The notes: generated from the sequence alone by a model not told the origin. Counted from the stretch's first letter, positions 39,186-48,306 are shown. The stretch: 64,000 nucleotides of DNA from Micromonospora pisi (GCF_003633685.1 NZ_RBKT01000001.1:6696001-6760000), one strand, 5' to 3'. A program made the numbers and translations.

Positions 39186-41443
39186 CCAGAGCGATCGGTG
39201 CCCCATCCGTGTCCACAGTGGTCGAAGGGGGCGTCGGGCAGAGCCCGCGTCGGCCGGACGGGCGGTTGAAGGTGACCGGGGAGTTCGCCTTCTCCTCCGA
39301 CCTCTGGGCCGACGACATGCTCTGGGGCGCCACCCTGCGCAGCCCGTACCCCCGGGCCCGGCTGCGCGGCCTGGACCTCAGCGCGGCGTTGGCGCTGCCC
39401 GGGGTGCACGCCGTGCTCACCGCGGACGACGTGCCCGGGGCGAAGTGCTACGGCCTGGACGTGGCCGACCAGCCGGTGCTGGCCTGGGAGGAGGTGCGCT
39501 ACCAGGGCGAGGCGATCGCCATCGTCGCCGCCGACCACCCGGAGACGGCTCGGCGGGCGGTGGCCCGGATCGTGGTCGACTACGAGGTGCTCGACCCGGT
39601 CGCCGACCCGGAGGCGGCGCTCGCCGCCGGCCAACTGGTACGGCACGTGCCGGTGCGCCGGGGCGACCCGGCGGCGACGGCGGAGGTGGTGGTCACCGGC
39701 GAGTACCGGGTCGGCATGCAGGACCAGGCGTTCCTCGGCCCGGAGTCGGGACTCGCCGTGCCGGCCGAGGACGGCGGCGTCGACCTCTACATCGCCACCC
39801 AGTGGCTGCACGTCGACCAGGCCCAGGTCGCCGCCGCCCTGGGCCTCGCGCCGGACCTGGTACGGCTGAGCCTGGCCGGGGTCGGTGGCGCGTTCGGCGC
39901 CCGCGAGGACCTCTCCATGCAGGTGCACGCGAGCATGCTGGCGTTGCGTACCCGCCGGCCGGTGAAGATGGTCTACTCCCGCGAGGAGTCGTTCTTCGGC
40001 CACGTGCACCGGCACCCGGCGACACTCCGGTACGAACACGGCGCCACCCGCGACGGCCGACTCGTCTACGTCCGGGCCCGGATCCTGCTCGACGGGGGTG
40101 CGTACACCTCCAGCACCCCGGCGGTGGTGGCGAACGCGGCCACCCTCGGCATCGGCCCCTACCAGGTGCCGAACGTGACCATGGACGCGTACGGGGTGTG
40201 GACCAACAACCCGCCGTGTGGGGCGATGCGTGGCTTCGGCGCGGTGCAGGCGTGTTTCGCGTACGAGTCGCAGATGGACGCCCTCGCCGCCGCGTGCGGC
40301 CTCGACCCGGTCGAACTGCGTACCCGAAACGCCCTGGCCGAGGGGGCGACCATGCCGACCGGGCAGCTCGTCGACGGGCCGGCACCGGTGGCCCGGCTGC
40401 TCGCCCTGGTCCGGGACCGTCCGGCGGCGCCACCCGCCGCCGCCGACCCGCGTGAACGACCGGGCGGGGTCGCCAACACCACCCGGGGCGAGGGGGTGGT
40501 CCGAGGTGTCGGCTACGCCATCGGGATTAAGAACGTCTGCTTCTCCGAGGGCTTCGACGACTACGCCACCGCCCGGGTCCGACTGGAGCTGATCAACGGC
40601 GAGCCCGCGGTGCTGGTGCACACCGCCGCCGCCGAGGTCGGCCAGGGGCTGGTCACCGTACAGGCGCAGATCGCCCGCACCGAACTCGGCGTGGCACGGG
40701 TCACCGTCGCCACCGCCGACACTTCGGTCGGCAGCGCCGGGTCGTCGTCGGCGTCGCGGCAGACGTACATGACCGGGGGCGCGGTGCGCGCCGCCTGCCA
40801 GGCGGTACGGGCGAAGCTGCTGGCCCGCGCCGCCGACCGGGCCGCCGGGGCCGAGGTACGGCTGTTCGACGGCCGGATCGTCACCGAGGCCGGGGTGGTC
40901 GTCGCCGACCTGGCCGACCTCGTCGGCGACGAGCCGCTGGAGGAGACCGTCCAGTGGCGACACCGGCCCACCCATCCACTGGATCCCCGGACCGGTCAGG
41001 GCGACGCCCACGTGCAGTACGCCTTCGCCGCCCACCGGGCCACGGTCGACGTGGACACCGAACTCGGCCTGGTCCGGGTGGTCGAGATCGCCACCGCGCA
41101 GGATGTCGGCCGGGCGGTCAACCCGCAGGCGGTGCTCGGGCAGATCCACGGCGGCACCATCCAGGGGCTCGGGCTGGCGGTGATGGAGGAGATCCAGGTG
41201 GTGGACGGGCTGATCCGCAACCCGTCCTTCACCGACTATCTGATTCCGACCATCCTCGACTCGCCCCCGATGCCGGTCGACGTGCTGGAGTTGGCCGACC
41301 CGCACTCGCCGTACGGGCTGCGCGGGGTGGGGGAGCCGCCGACCATCTCGTCCACCCCGGCGGTGGTCGCCGCCATCCGCGCCGCCACCAACCGCCCCCT
41401 CCGTACCATCCCCATCCGCCCCCACCACATCGTCTACGGGTAA
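39182..41443 (+). CDS. Xanthine dehydrogenase molybdopterin-binding subunit
   Basis: 753 aa. The large-subunit blocks are in order: GEFAFSSDLWADDMLWGATLRSPYPRA (in two parts), VRYQGEAIAIVAAD, GVGGAFGAREDLSMQ for Moco, CGAMRGFGAVQ with the substrate Arg, and GLRGVGEPPTISSTPAVVAAI with the catalytic Glu. With the FAD and Fe-S subunits it hydroxylates hypoxanthine and xanthine to urate. ATGA overlap with the deaminase. The TAA stop belongs to palindrome copy 3. Confidence 0.93.
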   Translation: MTRAIGAPSVSTVVEGGVGQSPRRPDGRLKVTGEFAFSSDLWADDMLWGATLRSPYPRARLRGLDLSAALALPGVHAVLTADDVPGAKCYGLDVADQPVLAWEEVRYQGEAIAIVAADHPETARRAVARIVVDYEVLDPVADPEAALAAGQLVRHVPVRRGDPAATAEVVVTGEYRVGMQDQAFLGPESGLAVPAEDGGVDLYIATQWLHVDQAQVAAALGLAPDLVRLSLAGVGGAFGAREDLSMQVHASMLALRTRRPVKMVYSREESFFGHVHRHPATLRYEHGATRDGRLVYVRARILLDGGAYTSSTPAVVANAATLGIGPYQVPNVTMDAYGVWTNNPPCGAMRGFGAVQACFAYESQMDALAAACGLDPVELRTRNALAEGATMPTGQLVDGPAPVARLLALVRDRPAAPPAAADPRERPGGVANTTRGEGVVRGVGYAIGIKNVCFSEGFDDYATARVRLELINGEPAVLVHTAAAEVGQGLVTVQAQIARTELGVARVTVATADTSVGSAGSSSASRQTYMTGGAVRAACQAVRAKLLARAADRAAGAEVRLFDGRIVTEAGVVVADLADLVGDEPLEETVQWRHRPTHPLDPRTGQGDAHVQYAFAAHRATVDVDTELGLVRVVEIATAQDVGRAVNPQAVLGQIHGGTIQGLGLAVMEEIQVVDGLIRNPSFTDYLIPTILDSPPMPVDVLELADPHSPYGLRGVGEPPTISSTPAVVAAIRAATNRPLRTIPIRPHHIVYG

Positions 41444-41493
41444 GGAAGGGCCCCTTGTTATCGCTTTTTGCATAGGAAGGGCCCCTTCCTAAC
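41441..41493. repeat. GGAAGGGGCCCCTT palindrome, copy 3
   Basis: The arms at 41443-41456 and 41477-41490 match over 13 of 14 bp around the core TTGTTATCGCTTTTTGCATA. Its first three bases (TAA, 41441-41443) are the stop codon of the xanthine dehydrogenase large subunit. Confidence 0.85.
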
Positions 41494-41605
41494 ACCGCCG
41501 GGAAAAAATCTTGAAGATTCTGTACGAGGATGTCGAGAAGGCGGCGCCTGCTTCTACCTGACCATGAGAGCGCCGGTGATGGGCGCGGGTTTCGAGGAGC
41601 AGAAC

Positions 41606-42007
41606 GTGAAGTACATGTTGCTGATGCAGTTCAGTGCCGCCACGGCCGACTTCCCGTCGATCGACACCTGGTCTCCGCAGGAGATCCAGGCGCACATCGG
41701 GTTCATGCGGGACTCGAACGCCAAGCTCGCCGCCGACGGTGAGATGGTCGACGGGCAGGGCCTGGCCGGCGCGGATCAGGCCAGGATCGTACGGGCCGGT
41801 GTCGGCGGGGCGCCCGTCGTCACCGAGGGTCCCTTCGCCGAGACGAAGGAGTTCCTCGCCGGCTACTGGATCGTCGACTGCGAGACCCCGGAGCGGGCGG
41901 TCGAGATCGCCGCGCACCTGTCGACCGCGCCGGGTCCCGGCGGACACCCGCTGAACATGCCGATCGAGGTACGCCCGATCATGTCCGCGCCGCCGCAGGA
42001 GCTGTGA
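41606..42007 (+). CDS. DGPF/YCII-domain protein, partner of ECF42 sigma factor
   Basis: 133 aa: KYMLLMQFSAATADFP, a central VVTEGPFAETKEFLAGYWIVDC (the DGPF-like motif appears as EGPF), and AAHLSTAPGPGG. GTG at 41606 has GAGGAG upstream and gives the family's usual VKYMLLM start. DGPF proteins are co-encoded with ECF42 sigma factors and are thought to act in their signalling; the stop codon overlaps a GTG at 42004 in the usual coupling pattern. Confidence 0.87.
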   Translation: MKYMLLMQFSAATADFPSIDTWSPQEIQAHIGFMRDSNAKLAADGEMVDGQGLAGADQARIVRAGVGGAPVVTEGPFAETKEFLAGYWIVDCETPERAVEIAAHLSTAPGPGGHPLNMPIEVRPIMSAPPQEL

Positions 42008-42011
42008 CCAG

Positions 42012-43289
42012 CTGAACGACATTCGACCCGTCGAGGACCTGCTGCGCGAGCTGGCGCCGCAGGTCCTCGGCGTACTCACCCGCCGGTTCGGCGACTTCGC
42101 CACCGCCGAGGACGCGGTGCAGGAGGCGTTGCTGGCGGCGGCGACCCAGTGGCCGCAGCAGGGTCTGCCGGAGAACCCGCGAGGTTGGTTGATCCAGGTC
42201 GGGTACCGCCGGATGATCGAGTTGGTCCGTAGCGAGCAGGCGCGGCGCAAGCGGGAGGATCTCGCCGCACGGCGCGAGCCGGACGACACGCGGTCCGCGC
42301 CGGCCGCCGATCTCGAGATCGCGACGGACCGGGACGACACGCTGATCCTGCTCTTCCTCTGCTGCCATCCCGCGCTCTCACCGGCCTCGGCGATCTCGCT
42401 CACCCTGCGCGCCGTCGGTGGCCTGACCACGGCCGAGATCGCCCGCGCCTTCATGGTGCCGGAGGCGACGATGGCGCAGCGGATCAGTCGGGCCAAGCAG
42501 CGGATCAAGACCTCCGGGATCCCGTTCCGGATGCCGGACCCGCGCGACCGTTCGGGGCGTCTCGACGCGGTGCTGCACGTCCTCTATCTGATCTTCAACG
42601 AGGGACACACCAGCAGCGGCGGTCCCGCGCTGCGACGGGTCGAGCTGTCCGGCGAGGCGATCCGGTTGGCCCGGGCCGCGCATGCCCTGCTGCCCGGTGA
42701 CAGCGAGGTCGCCGGGTTACTCGCGTTGATGATCCTCACCGAGGCGCGCAGCCCGGCACGTACCGGGCCGGGCGGCGAGCTGATCTCCCTGGCGGAGCAG
42801 GATCGCAGCCGCTGGGACGCGGCGGCGATCGCCGAGGGGGTCGACCTGATCACCCGGACGTTGCCGGTCGGCCCGGTCGGTCCGTACCAGATCCAGGCCG
42901 CCATCGCCGCCCTGCACGACGAGGCGCCGACCGCCGAGAAGACCGACTGGCCGCAGATCCTCGCCCTGTACGAGGTGCTGGAACATCACTCCGCCAGCCC
43001 CGTCGTCTCCCTCAACCGGGCGGTCGCCACCGCGATGGTGCACGGCCCGGCCGCCGGCCTCGACGCGCTCGCGGCGCTGGACGGCGACCCGCGCATGTCC
43101 GGAAACCACCGCCTGTACGCGGCCCGGGCGCACCTGTACGAGATGCTCGGCGACCGGCAGACAGCGGTGGAGAACTACCGTGCTGCCGCCGGCCGGACCA
43201 CCAGCCTCCCTGAGCAGCACTACCTCCGGCTGCGGGCGGCCCGGCTCGCCGTTGTTGATCCGGCGGGGCCGGTACCGGAGCGCCGGTGA
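42012..43289 (+). CDS. ECF42-type RNA polymerase sigma factor with C-terminal helical domain (start region damaged?)
   Basis: About 425 aa from the first possible codon. Sigma region 2 (DLLRELAPQVLGVLTRRFGDF, TAEDAVQEALLAAATQWP), region 4 (LTTAEIARAFMVPEATMAQRISRAKQ in two parts) and the long DUF6596/TPR-like C-terminus with FNEGHTSSGGP are intact. No ATG, GTG or TTG exists in this frame between 41955 and 42117, although the conserved protein clearly begins before 42117. The expected coupled start, GTG 42004, meets TGA after three codons; one extra C at AGCTG would restore the frame. Either CTG 42012 is used or the gene carries a one-base deletion. Confidence 0.8.
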   Translation: MNDIRPVEDLLRELAPQVLGVLTRRFGDFATAEDAVQEALLAAATQWPQQGLPENPRGWLIQVGYRRMIELVRSEQARRKREDLAARREPDDTRSAPAADLEIATDRDDTLILLFLCCHPALSPASAISLTLRAVGGLTTAEIARAFMVPEATMAQRISRAKQRIKTSGIPFRMPDPRDRSGRLDAVLHVLYLIFNEGHTSSGGPALRRVELSGEAIRLARAAHALLPGDSEVAGLLALMILTEARSPARTGPGGELISLAEQDRSRWDAAAIAEGVDLITRTLPVGPVGPYQIQAAIAALHDEAPTAEKTDWPQILALYEVLEHHSASPVVSLNRAVATAMVHGPAAGLDALAALDGDPRMSGNHRLYAARAHLYEMLGDRQTAVENYRAAAGRTTSLPEQHYLRLRAARLAVVDPAGPVPERR

Positions 43290-44134
43290 CCGACGCGCGG
43301 GGTGCGTACCGTCGGAGCGGCGGTGGAGGTCCGGCCGTAGTCGCGCGCGGCGGCGGCCACCGACTCGTCGGCGTCCCGCTCAAGGGCCTGCCGGATGTGT
43401 GGCGGAATGAGGTCTGATGTCGCCATTGCCAGCCGGACCTGCGCGGAACGGTCGTCGACCAGCGATTCCAGATCCGCCTCGTCCAGTTCGAGGGTGCTCA
43501 CGAGTGCCGCGCGGACGTCGACCGCAGAGTCCCGGGAGAGCCGGGAGCGCTGCTCGGCCGTGGTCCGCGCGTTGCGGGCGAGCCCCTTGCGCACCCGTAC
43601 GGTGCGGTCGGCCATCAGGGCGGTGATCACGTCCGGGTCGTGGGTGTGGGTGGCGAGTCGTTCCCGTACCTCGGGTGACACGTCGTCGACGAGGATGGCG
43701 GCGAGCTCCGGTTCCAGGGTGCGCACCTCCGCGAGGAGGCCACGGAGTTCCTTGTCCGGCGCCTTCGCCATCACCTCTCGGACCGACTCGTCGCAGGCCG
43801 GGTTGCCGGCGACCGCCCAGCGGACCCACCGGTCGGCGTCCTTCACCAGGCGCAGCAGGTTGCCGACCGACGCCGACGTGTTCCGCGCCACCGCCTCGCG
43901 GACGTGACGATCATGGTCTCGGGCGAGCGGTCGCAGTGCCTGCGCGGGTGCGTCGGTCCGCGCCGCGACCGCCTTGCGGACCAGCGGCGACGGGTCGGAG
44001 GCCAGATCGTAGAGCCTCATCTGCGGTGTCGCGGGGTTGTTCGCGAGGGCGAGCCGCGCGTCGACGCTCCCACCGGTGGTGGTGCCTGACCCACTGTGAC
44101 GGTCAGATCCGTCGACGTCCTGCTGCTGTCCCAT
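43220..44134 (-). CDS. LRV/HEAT-like repeat protein
   Basis: 304 aa made of about ten repeats of ~24 residues of the type LASDPSPLVRKAVAARTDAP, LARDHDRHVREAVARNTSAS, LVKDADRWVRWAVAGNPACD and LMADRTVRVRKGLARNARTT. This matches leucine-rich-repeat-variant/HEAT solenoids that serve as protein-binding scaffolds. The first ~30 residues and the last ~40 are polar and disordered. Start ATG 44134 has CATGAT 7 nt upstream; ATG 44146 is possible. The 3' end overlaps the convergent sigma gene by 70 nt. Confidence 0.75.
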   Translation of the reverse strand: MGQQQDVDGSDRHSGSGTTTGGSVDARLALANNPATPQMRLYDLASDPSPLVRKAVAARTDAPAQALRPLARDHDRHVREAVARNTSASVGNLLRLVKDADRWVRWAVAGNPACDESVREVMAKAPDKELRGLLAEVRTLEPELAAILVDDVSPEVRERLATHTHDPDVITALMADRTVRVRKGLARNARTTAEQRSRLSRDSAVDVRAALVSTLELDEADLESLVDDRSAQVRLAMATSDLIPPHIRQALERDADESVAAAARDYGRTSTAAPTVRTPRVGHRRSGTGPAGSTTASRAARSRR

Positions 44135-44187
44135 GCCGCCAATCATGTCATGGGCTTTCCGGGGGGCCCGGAGACCAACACCGCCGG

Positions 44188-44225
44188 GGGCTCAGGTCGG
44201 TACGGGGTACGACCGACCTGAGCCC
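44188..44225. terminator. Terminator hairpin behind the ABC permease gene
   Basis: A perfect 14-bp stem (GGGCTCAGGTCGGT at 44188-44201 with 44212-44225) has a 10-nt loop and ends 7 nt from the permease stop codon. Confidence 0.7.
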
Positions 44226-44232
44226 GATGGAG

Positions 44233-46464
44233 CTACTCGTTACGGGCTGTCTCGGGACCGGTGATCCGCCGCAGCAGCGGCATGGTCGAGGCGATGATCG
44301 CGAGCGAGGCGGCGAGGCCGGCGACCACGATCAGGTAGTAGCTGATCCCCGGTGCCCGCAGCGAGTAGTGCATCTGCGAGGTGAGGAACAGGTGGGCGGC
44401 GAGGAACCCGGTCCCGGTCGCCAGCGCGGCGACGACCAGGAGCGGGACGGTGCTCTCCAGCGCCACCACCCGGCGGAGTACGCCGAGCGGGACGCCGGTC
44501 AGGCGCAGCATGCTGAACGGGCGCTTGCGGTCGGTCAGGCCGCCGACCACGGCGACCGCCAGGCTGCACCCGGCGATGGGCAGGCTGGCGAGGATCACCA
44601 CGTTCGCGAGCTGCTGCCACTGGACCAGGGTCCGGGTGAAGTCCGCTTCGAACTCGCCTGCGGTGGCGGGGAAACGGCCCTGCGGGATGGCGGTCGCGAG
44701 AGCCGTCCGCGCCCGTTCGATCGCCGCTGCCGTGCCGTCGGTCTGGGCGACGATCGACACCACCGGAAGCTGTCGCAGGCTCTCGGCGGAGACGGCTGCG
44801 GCTGGCCAGACCATGGGGTCCTGCGACATGTCACGGGGGGCGATGAGATCCGGATAGACCCCGGCCACCTCCGTGCCGGCCGGGCAGCCACCGAAGGTCG
44901 CGAGGCGGGCGAGTTCGGCGCAGGAGATCAGGGCCGGCATCGATCGGTCGCCGGCGGAGGCCAGGCCGAGGTCGGGGCTCTCGTGGACCAGGGTGGCATC
45001 GCGGACGCCGGGGATCGCGCGCAGTTCGGCCAGGGCCGCGTCTACCTGCGGTTCGGGTTGGCCGGCGACCCGTTCCTCCGGCCAGAACGTCTTGGCCAGC
45101 GAGGAGCTGAAGGTCGATCCGGCGCGTGGTGCGCCGCGTTCGGCGACGATCGTGGTGATCACGCCGGTGGCCACACTGGTGACGAAGAGCGCGAGCATGA
45201 GCCCGCTGACCGCCCGGAAGCCGGCCTGCGGGTTGTCCGCGAGTCGCCGTCCGGCGATCAGGGTCGCGGGTCGGGTCGCCCGGCCCGCCATCACCCGGGA
45301 GCCGAGCATGGTCAACCAGGGTCCGGCGACGACCAGCCCCACCATGATCAGCAGGATCCCGGACAGGTACGCCGCGCTCTGGCCGTTGGTGGTCGCGGGG
45401 CGGCGACCGACGAAGAAGACGAGTTCGGCGATCCCGAGCGCGAGCGGGATCAACCGCCACGCCCGGGGCGGGCTCGGGGTGACCCGTCGGCTCACGCCGA
45501 GCGGGGAGATGCGTACCCGGCGCAGCGCGAGCCGCGCCGTGACCACCGCCGCGACCGGCACCCCGAGCGCCACCAGCAGCACGTCGACCACGCCGAGCGA
45601 CAGGTCGTCCGGAAAGAACGGCGTTCCGGTGAAGGGGATCTCGGCGAGGGCCGGGCGGAACAGGAGGAACAGTCCGAAGCCGACGACGGTTCCGGCGACC
45701 GCGGCGACCGCCGATTCGACTGCGGCGATCATCGAGATCTGCCGGGGTGTCGCACCGACCAGGCGCATCGCGGCGAACCGCTGCTCCCGGCGGGCCGCGG
45801 ACAGTCGGGTCGCGGTGCCGATGAACATGAGCACCGGGAAGAGCAACCCGGCCGCCACCACGGAGAGCAGCAGTGTCATCCCGGCTCCGCGTACGCCGAG
45901 CGAGCATCCGGCACAGTCCGAGTCGGCGGACATGATGCTGGTGACCTGTTCGGCGCCGGGATGTTTCGACAGCTCGTCGGGACCGTGGCCGACGATGACG
46001 AGCAGCGAGTCGGGCGACGGTAGCGCCGACGGTCCGATCGTGCCGATCTGCCGGCCCGGGAAGCGGTTGCCGAGTTCGGCGGCCGGGGTGGCGCGCAGCA
46101 GTGCGCTCAGCGCCGGTGAGGCGTAGAACTCTCCCGGGCCGGGCAGCCGGGGCAGGCCCGGCGGGATCGGTGCCCGGGGACCGGTGGCGGCAACGTCGAC
46201 CCGGCCGATGTTCTCGCCGTGGAAGTAGTCGTTTCTGAGCAGCCACCAGAGCGGGTCCACCGAGGACGCGTCGGCGCTCGCCACTTCGGAGTTGCCGGTG
46301 CTCAGCCAGGCGTACCGGCTGTTCTGGCTGCCGACCCCGTTGACGCCCGCCACGGTGGCCAGGAGCAGGCCGACGCCGAACGCCACGGCGACCGTGATGA
46401 TGGTCAGTCGTACGGCTGCTTCGCGCCCGCTGGCCAGGGCGAGTCGGAGACCGAGGCGGATCAC
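44233..46464 (-). CDS. FtsX-family ABC transporter permease
   Basis: 743 aa. An N-terminal helix (VRLTIITVAVAFGVGLLLATVAG) is followed by a large extracytoplasmic loop. The first FtsX core (LSVVAAGLLFPVLMFIGTATRLSAARREQRFAAMRLVGATPRQ in two parts) and the second (LADNPQAGFRAVSGLMLALF and GGLTDRKRPFSMLRLTGVPLGVLRRVV) follow, eight to ten helices in all. Such permeases export peptides, lipids or drugs, or act as mechanotransmitters. The GTG start overlaps the ATPase stop codon. Confidence 0.88.
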   Translation of the reverse strand: MIRLGLRLALASGREAAVRLTIITVAVAFGVGLLLATVAGVNGVGSQNSRYAWLSTGNSEVASADASSVDPLWWLLRNDYFHGENIGRVDVAATGPRAPIPPGLPRLPGPGEFYASPALSALLRATPAAELGNRFPGRQIGTIGPSALPSPDSLLVIVGHGPDELSKHPGAEQVTSIMSADSDCAGCSLGVRGAGMTLLLSVVAAGLLFPVLMFIGTATRLSAARREQRFAAMRLVGATPRQISMIAAVESAVAAVAGTVVGFGLFLLFRPALAEIPFTGTPFFPDDLSLGVVDVLLVALGVPVAAVVTARLALRRVRISPLGVSRRVTPSPPRAWRLIPLALGIAELVFFVGRRPATTNGQSAAYLSGILLIMVGLVVAGPWLTMLGSRVMAGRATRPATLIAGRRLADNPQAGFRAVSGLMLALFVTSVATGVITTIVAERGAPRAGSTFSSSLAKTFWPEERVAGQPEPQVDAALAELRAIPGVRDATLVHESPDLGLASAGDRSMPALISCAELARLATFGGCPAGTEVAGVYPDLIAPRDMSQDPMVWPAAAVSAESLRQLPVVSIVAQTDGTAAAIERARTALATAIPQGRFPATAGEFEADFTRTLVQWQQLANVVILASLPIAGCSLAVAVVGGLTDRKRPFSMLRLTGVPLGVLRRVVALESTVPLLVVAALATGTGFLAAHLFLTSQMHYSLRAPGISYYLIVVAGLAASLAIIASTMPLLRRITGPETARNE

Positions 46465-47168
46465 GAGGGCACCCGGTCCGGTACGAGCGACGTCACTTTC
46501 CCGTCGCGGACCATGATGTGCCGGTCGGCGGAGGCGGCCACTCGGGCCTCGTGGGTGACGATGACGACGGTGGTGCCCTGCTCGCGGGCTGCCGCGACGA
46601 GCAGCTCCATCACCTGTTCGCCGGTGAGGGTGTCCAGCGAGCCGGTCGGCTCGTCGGCGAACAGGATCTTCGGCCGGGCGACCAGACCACGGGCCAGTGC
46701 GACCCGTTGTGCCTGACCGCCGGAGAGTTCACCCGACCTGCGCCGTTCCAGTCCGTCGAGCCCGAGCCGTTCGAACCAGAGTCGGGCCTCGCGCAGCGCG
46801 TCGTTGCGTCGGGTGCCGGCGAGCAGCAGTGGCAGCGCCACGTTCTCCTCGGCGGTCAGTTCGGGTACGAGTTGGCCGAACTGGAACACGAAGCCGAAGT
46901 GGTCCCGGCGCAGGGTGCTGCGTTCGGTCTCGGTTCTGGTGTCGACCCGGCTGCCGTCGAAGTGGATCTCCCCGGAGTCGGGCACCAGGATTCCGGCCAG
47001 GCAGTGCAGCAGGGTCGACTTTCCCGACCCGCTGGGACCCATGATGGCGATGATCTCGCCAGCGTCGACCGCGACGTTGGCGCCGCGCAGCGCCGGCGTC
47101 TGGCCGAACGACAGGACGACCTCGCGTGCCTCGATGATGTGCTGCTCGTTGCCGGTTCCGGTGGTCAT
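46461..47168 (-). CDS. ABC transporter ATP-binding protein (MacB/LolD type)
   Basis: 235 aa. Walker A GPSGSGKSTL, Q-loop FQFGQLVPELTAEENVALPL, signature LSGGQAQRVALARGL, Walker B ILFADEPTGSLD and H-loop VTHEARVA are intact. It energises the FtsX-type permease encoded next. ATG at 47168 overlaps the PadR stop (ATGA), so the regulator, ATPase and permease form one coupled operon. Confidence 0.93.
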   Translation of the reverse strand: MTTGTGNEQHIIEAREVVLSFGQTPALRGANVAVDAGEIIAIMGPSGSGKSTLLHCLAGILVPDSGEIHFDGSRVDTRTETERSTLRRDHFGFVFQFGQLVPELTAEENVALPLLLAGTRRNDALREARLWFERLGLDGLERRRSGELSGGQAQRVALARGLVARPKILFADEPTGSLDTLTGEQVMELLVAAAREQGTTVVIVTHEARVAASADRHIMVRDGKVTSLVPDRVPS

Positions 47169-47689
47169 GGGCGCACCGCCGCCGCCAGTGCGTCCAGCCG
47201 GGCGATGGTGGTGTCGATCCATCGCAGGTCGGCTTCCAGGTGGAACATGCCGTGGTCGGCCAGGAGCGCGTCGACCAGGCTGCCGGTGCGTTTGATCTCG
47301 GTCAGCTCCCGCATCCGCCGCAGGTGGGCGTCGCGTTGCGTGTCGAGGTACGCCTCGGCGTTGCGGCCGAGCATGAGGGCCAGTACGACCTTGGCCATCA
47401 GCACGGTCTGCAGGTGTGGCTCGGCGTCGACCGGTTCGGTCAGCCATGACTCGACCTCGGTGGCGCCGACCTCGGTGATGATGTACCGCTTGCGTTCCCC
47501 GCCGACGCCCGGCTCGACCTCGCTGATCACCACCTTGCCGTCCCGGGCGAGGCGGCTGAGGGTCGAGTAGACCTGGCCGAACGGCAGTGGCTTGCCCCGG
47601 CCGAAGTAGGTGTCGTAGTCGCGCTTGAGGTCGTAGCCGTGGCTGGGCTCGCGTTCGAGCAGGCCAAGGAGGGTCATCGGAACGCTCAT
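47165..47689 (-). CDS. PadR-family transcriptional regulator
   Basis: 174 aa from ATG 47689. The winged helix reads MTLLGLLEREPSHGYDLKRDYD then GQVYSTLSRLARDGKVVISEVEPG and is followed by a C-terminal dimerisation helix bundle (LMAKVVLALMLGRNAEAYLDTQRDAHLRRM in two parts). PadR repressors of this layout control adjacent ABC efflux genes and respond to the exported compound. A perfect inverted repeat covers the region 16-46 nt upstream of its start. Confidence 0.88.
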   Translation of the reverse strand: MSVPMTLLGLLEREPSHGYDLKRDYDTYFGRGKPLPFGQVYSTLSRLARDGKVVISEVEPGVGGERKRYIITEVGATEVESWLTEPVDAEPHLQTVLMAKVVLALMLGRNAEAYLDTQRDAHLRRMRELTEIKRTGSLVDALLADHGMFHLEADLRWIDTTIARLDALAAAVRP

Positions 47690-47704
47690 GGTGGAGACCA
47701 TACA

Positions 47705-47735
47705 CCGGGTATATACACCGCGTATATATACCCGG
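47705..47735. promoter_or_regulatory. Candidate PadR operator/promoter
   Basis: CCGGGTATATA (47705-47715) and TATATACCCGG (47725-47735) form a perfect 11-bp inverted repeat with a 9-nt spacer. The TATA-rich half-sites give both -10-like sequences and a PadR-like dyad just upstream of padR. Confidence 0.6.
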
Positions 47736-47865
47736 GTGCTAAGCCTCTGGGGTGAGGTCGGGTGGCGCCGTACACCGGGGTTCTGAGGCGAAAAAGGGTT
47801 CGACCCGTCTCCTGTGGAGGGCTACCGTTCGACTGCCTGGTCCGACGAGCGAGGAGGCGATCACC

Positions 47866-48109
47866 ATGAGCCACGACTATGACGCCGAGGCGTCCTTTTG
47901 AGCCGACCAGCAAGCGCCGCAGGGGGTTCCCTCTAGCGAGTCGCAGGTCAAACGGGGGCACCGGGTCGTCGGTGTCGACAAGGAACTGGTCGAGAAGCTA
48001 GGCGGCAAGGACCCCTGCCCGTGCGGTTCCGGGCGTCGGTTTCGGCCGCTGCTGCCGTGCCGGTGGGCGGTTTGACGACACCAACGCCCACTACTACCGG
48101 CGGGACTGA
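47866..48109 (+). pseudogene. SEC-C motif protein gene, disrupted by an in-frame stop and a frameshift
   Basis: A good ribosome site (GAGGAGG) and ATG 47866 open a reading MSHDYDAEASF that stops at TGA 47899. The same frame continues sensibly to [20 protein letters not shown]. The SEC-C zinc motif then needs a frame change near 48035: the other frame gives [20 protein letters not shown] and stops at 48107-48109. Joined, the pieces make the CxC-x(8)-CC zinc motif of SecA-tail-like proteins. Two lesions make a functional product unlikely. Confidence 0.65.
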
Positions 48110-48113
48110 AAAC

Positions 48114-48144
48114 CCGGGGGTGCCGCTGTTCGCGGCGCCCCCGG
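48114..48144. terminator. Terminator hairpin after the SEC-C pseudogene
   Basis: A 13-bp stem with one T/G wobble (48114-48126 with 48132-48144) has a 5-nt loop, 5 nt after the last stop codon. Confidence 0.65.
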
Positions 48145-48306
48145 TCTTCGTCTGGCCGCCCGACGCGACGATCCGTCGGCACCCTACCCGATCCGGGAAG
48201 TGCAGGTCAGGGCCGGTCGAGGCGTTCTAGAGTCAGGTGCGGCCGGGGTGCCCGGGGATGAACCTCCGCCGAGACTCGCGTACCTGCCCGCAGAGGAATG
48301 GCGACC

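Noticed and set aside
38837-41473. 878-codon minus-strand open frame
   Set aside because: It is antisense to the complete xanthine dehydrogenase large-subunit gene and encodes Gly/Val/Arg-rich noise.
43675-46023. 782-codon plus-strand open frame
   Set aside because: It is antisense to the FtsX-family permease, whose domains are intact.
47899-47901. TGA read as selenocysteine in the SEC-C gene
   Set aside because: No SECIS-like structure is visible, the family lacks a Cys there, and a second frameshift follows, so decay is simpler.
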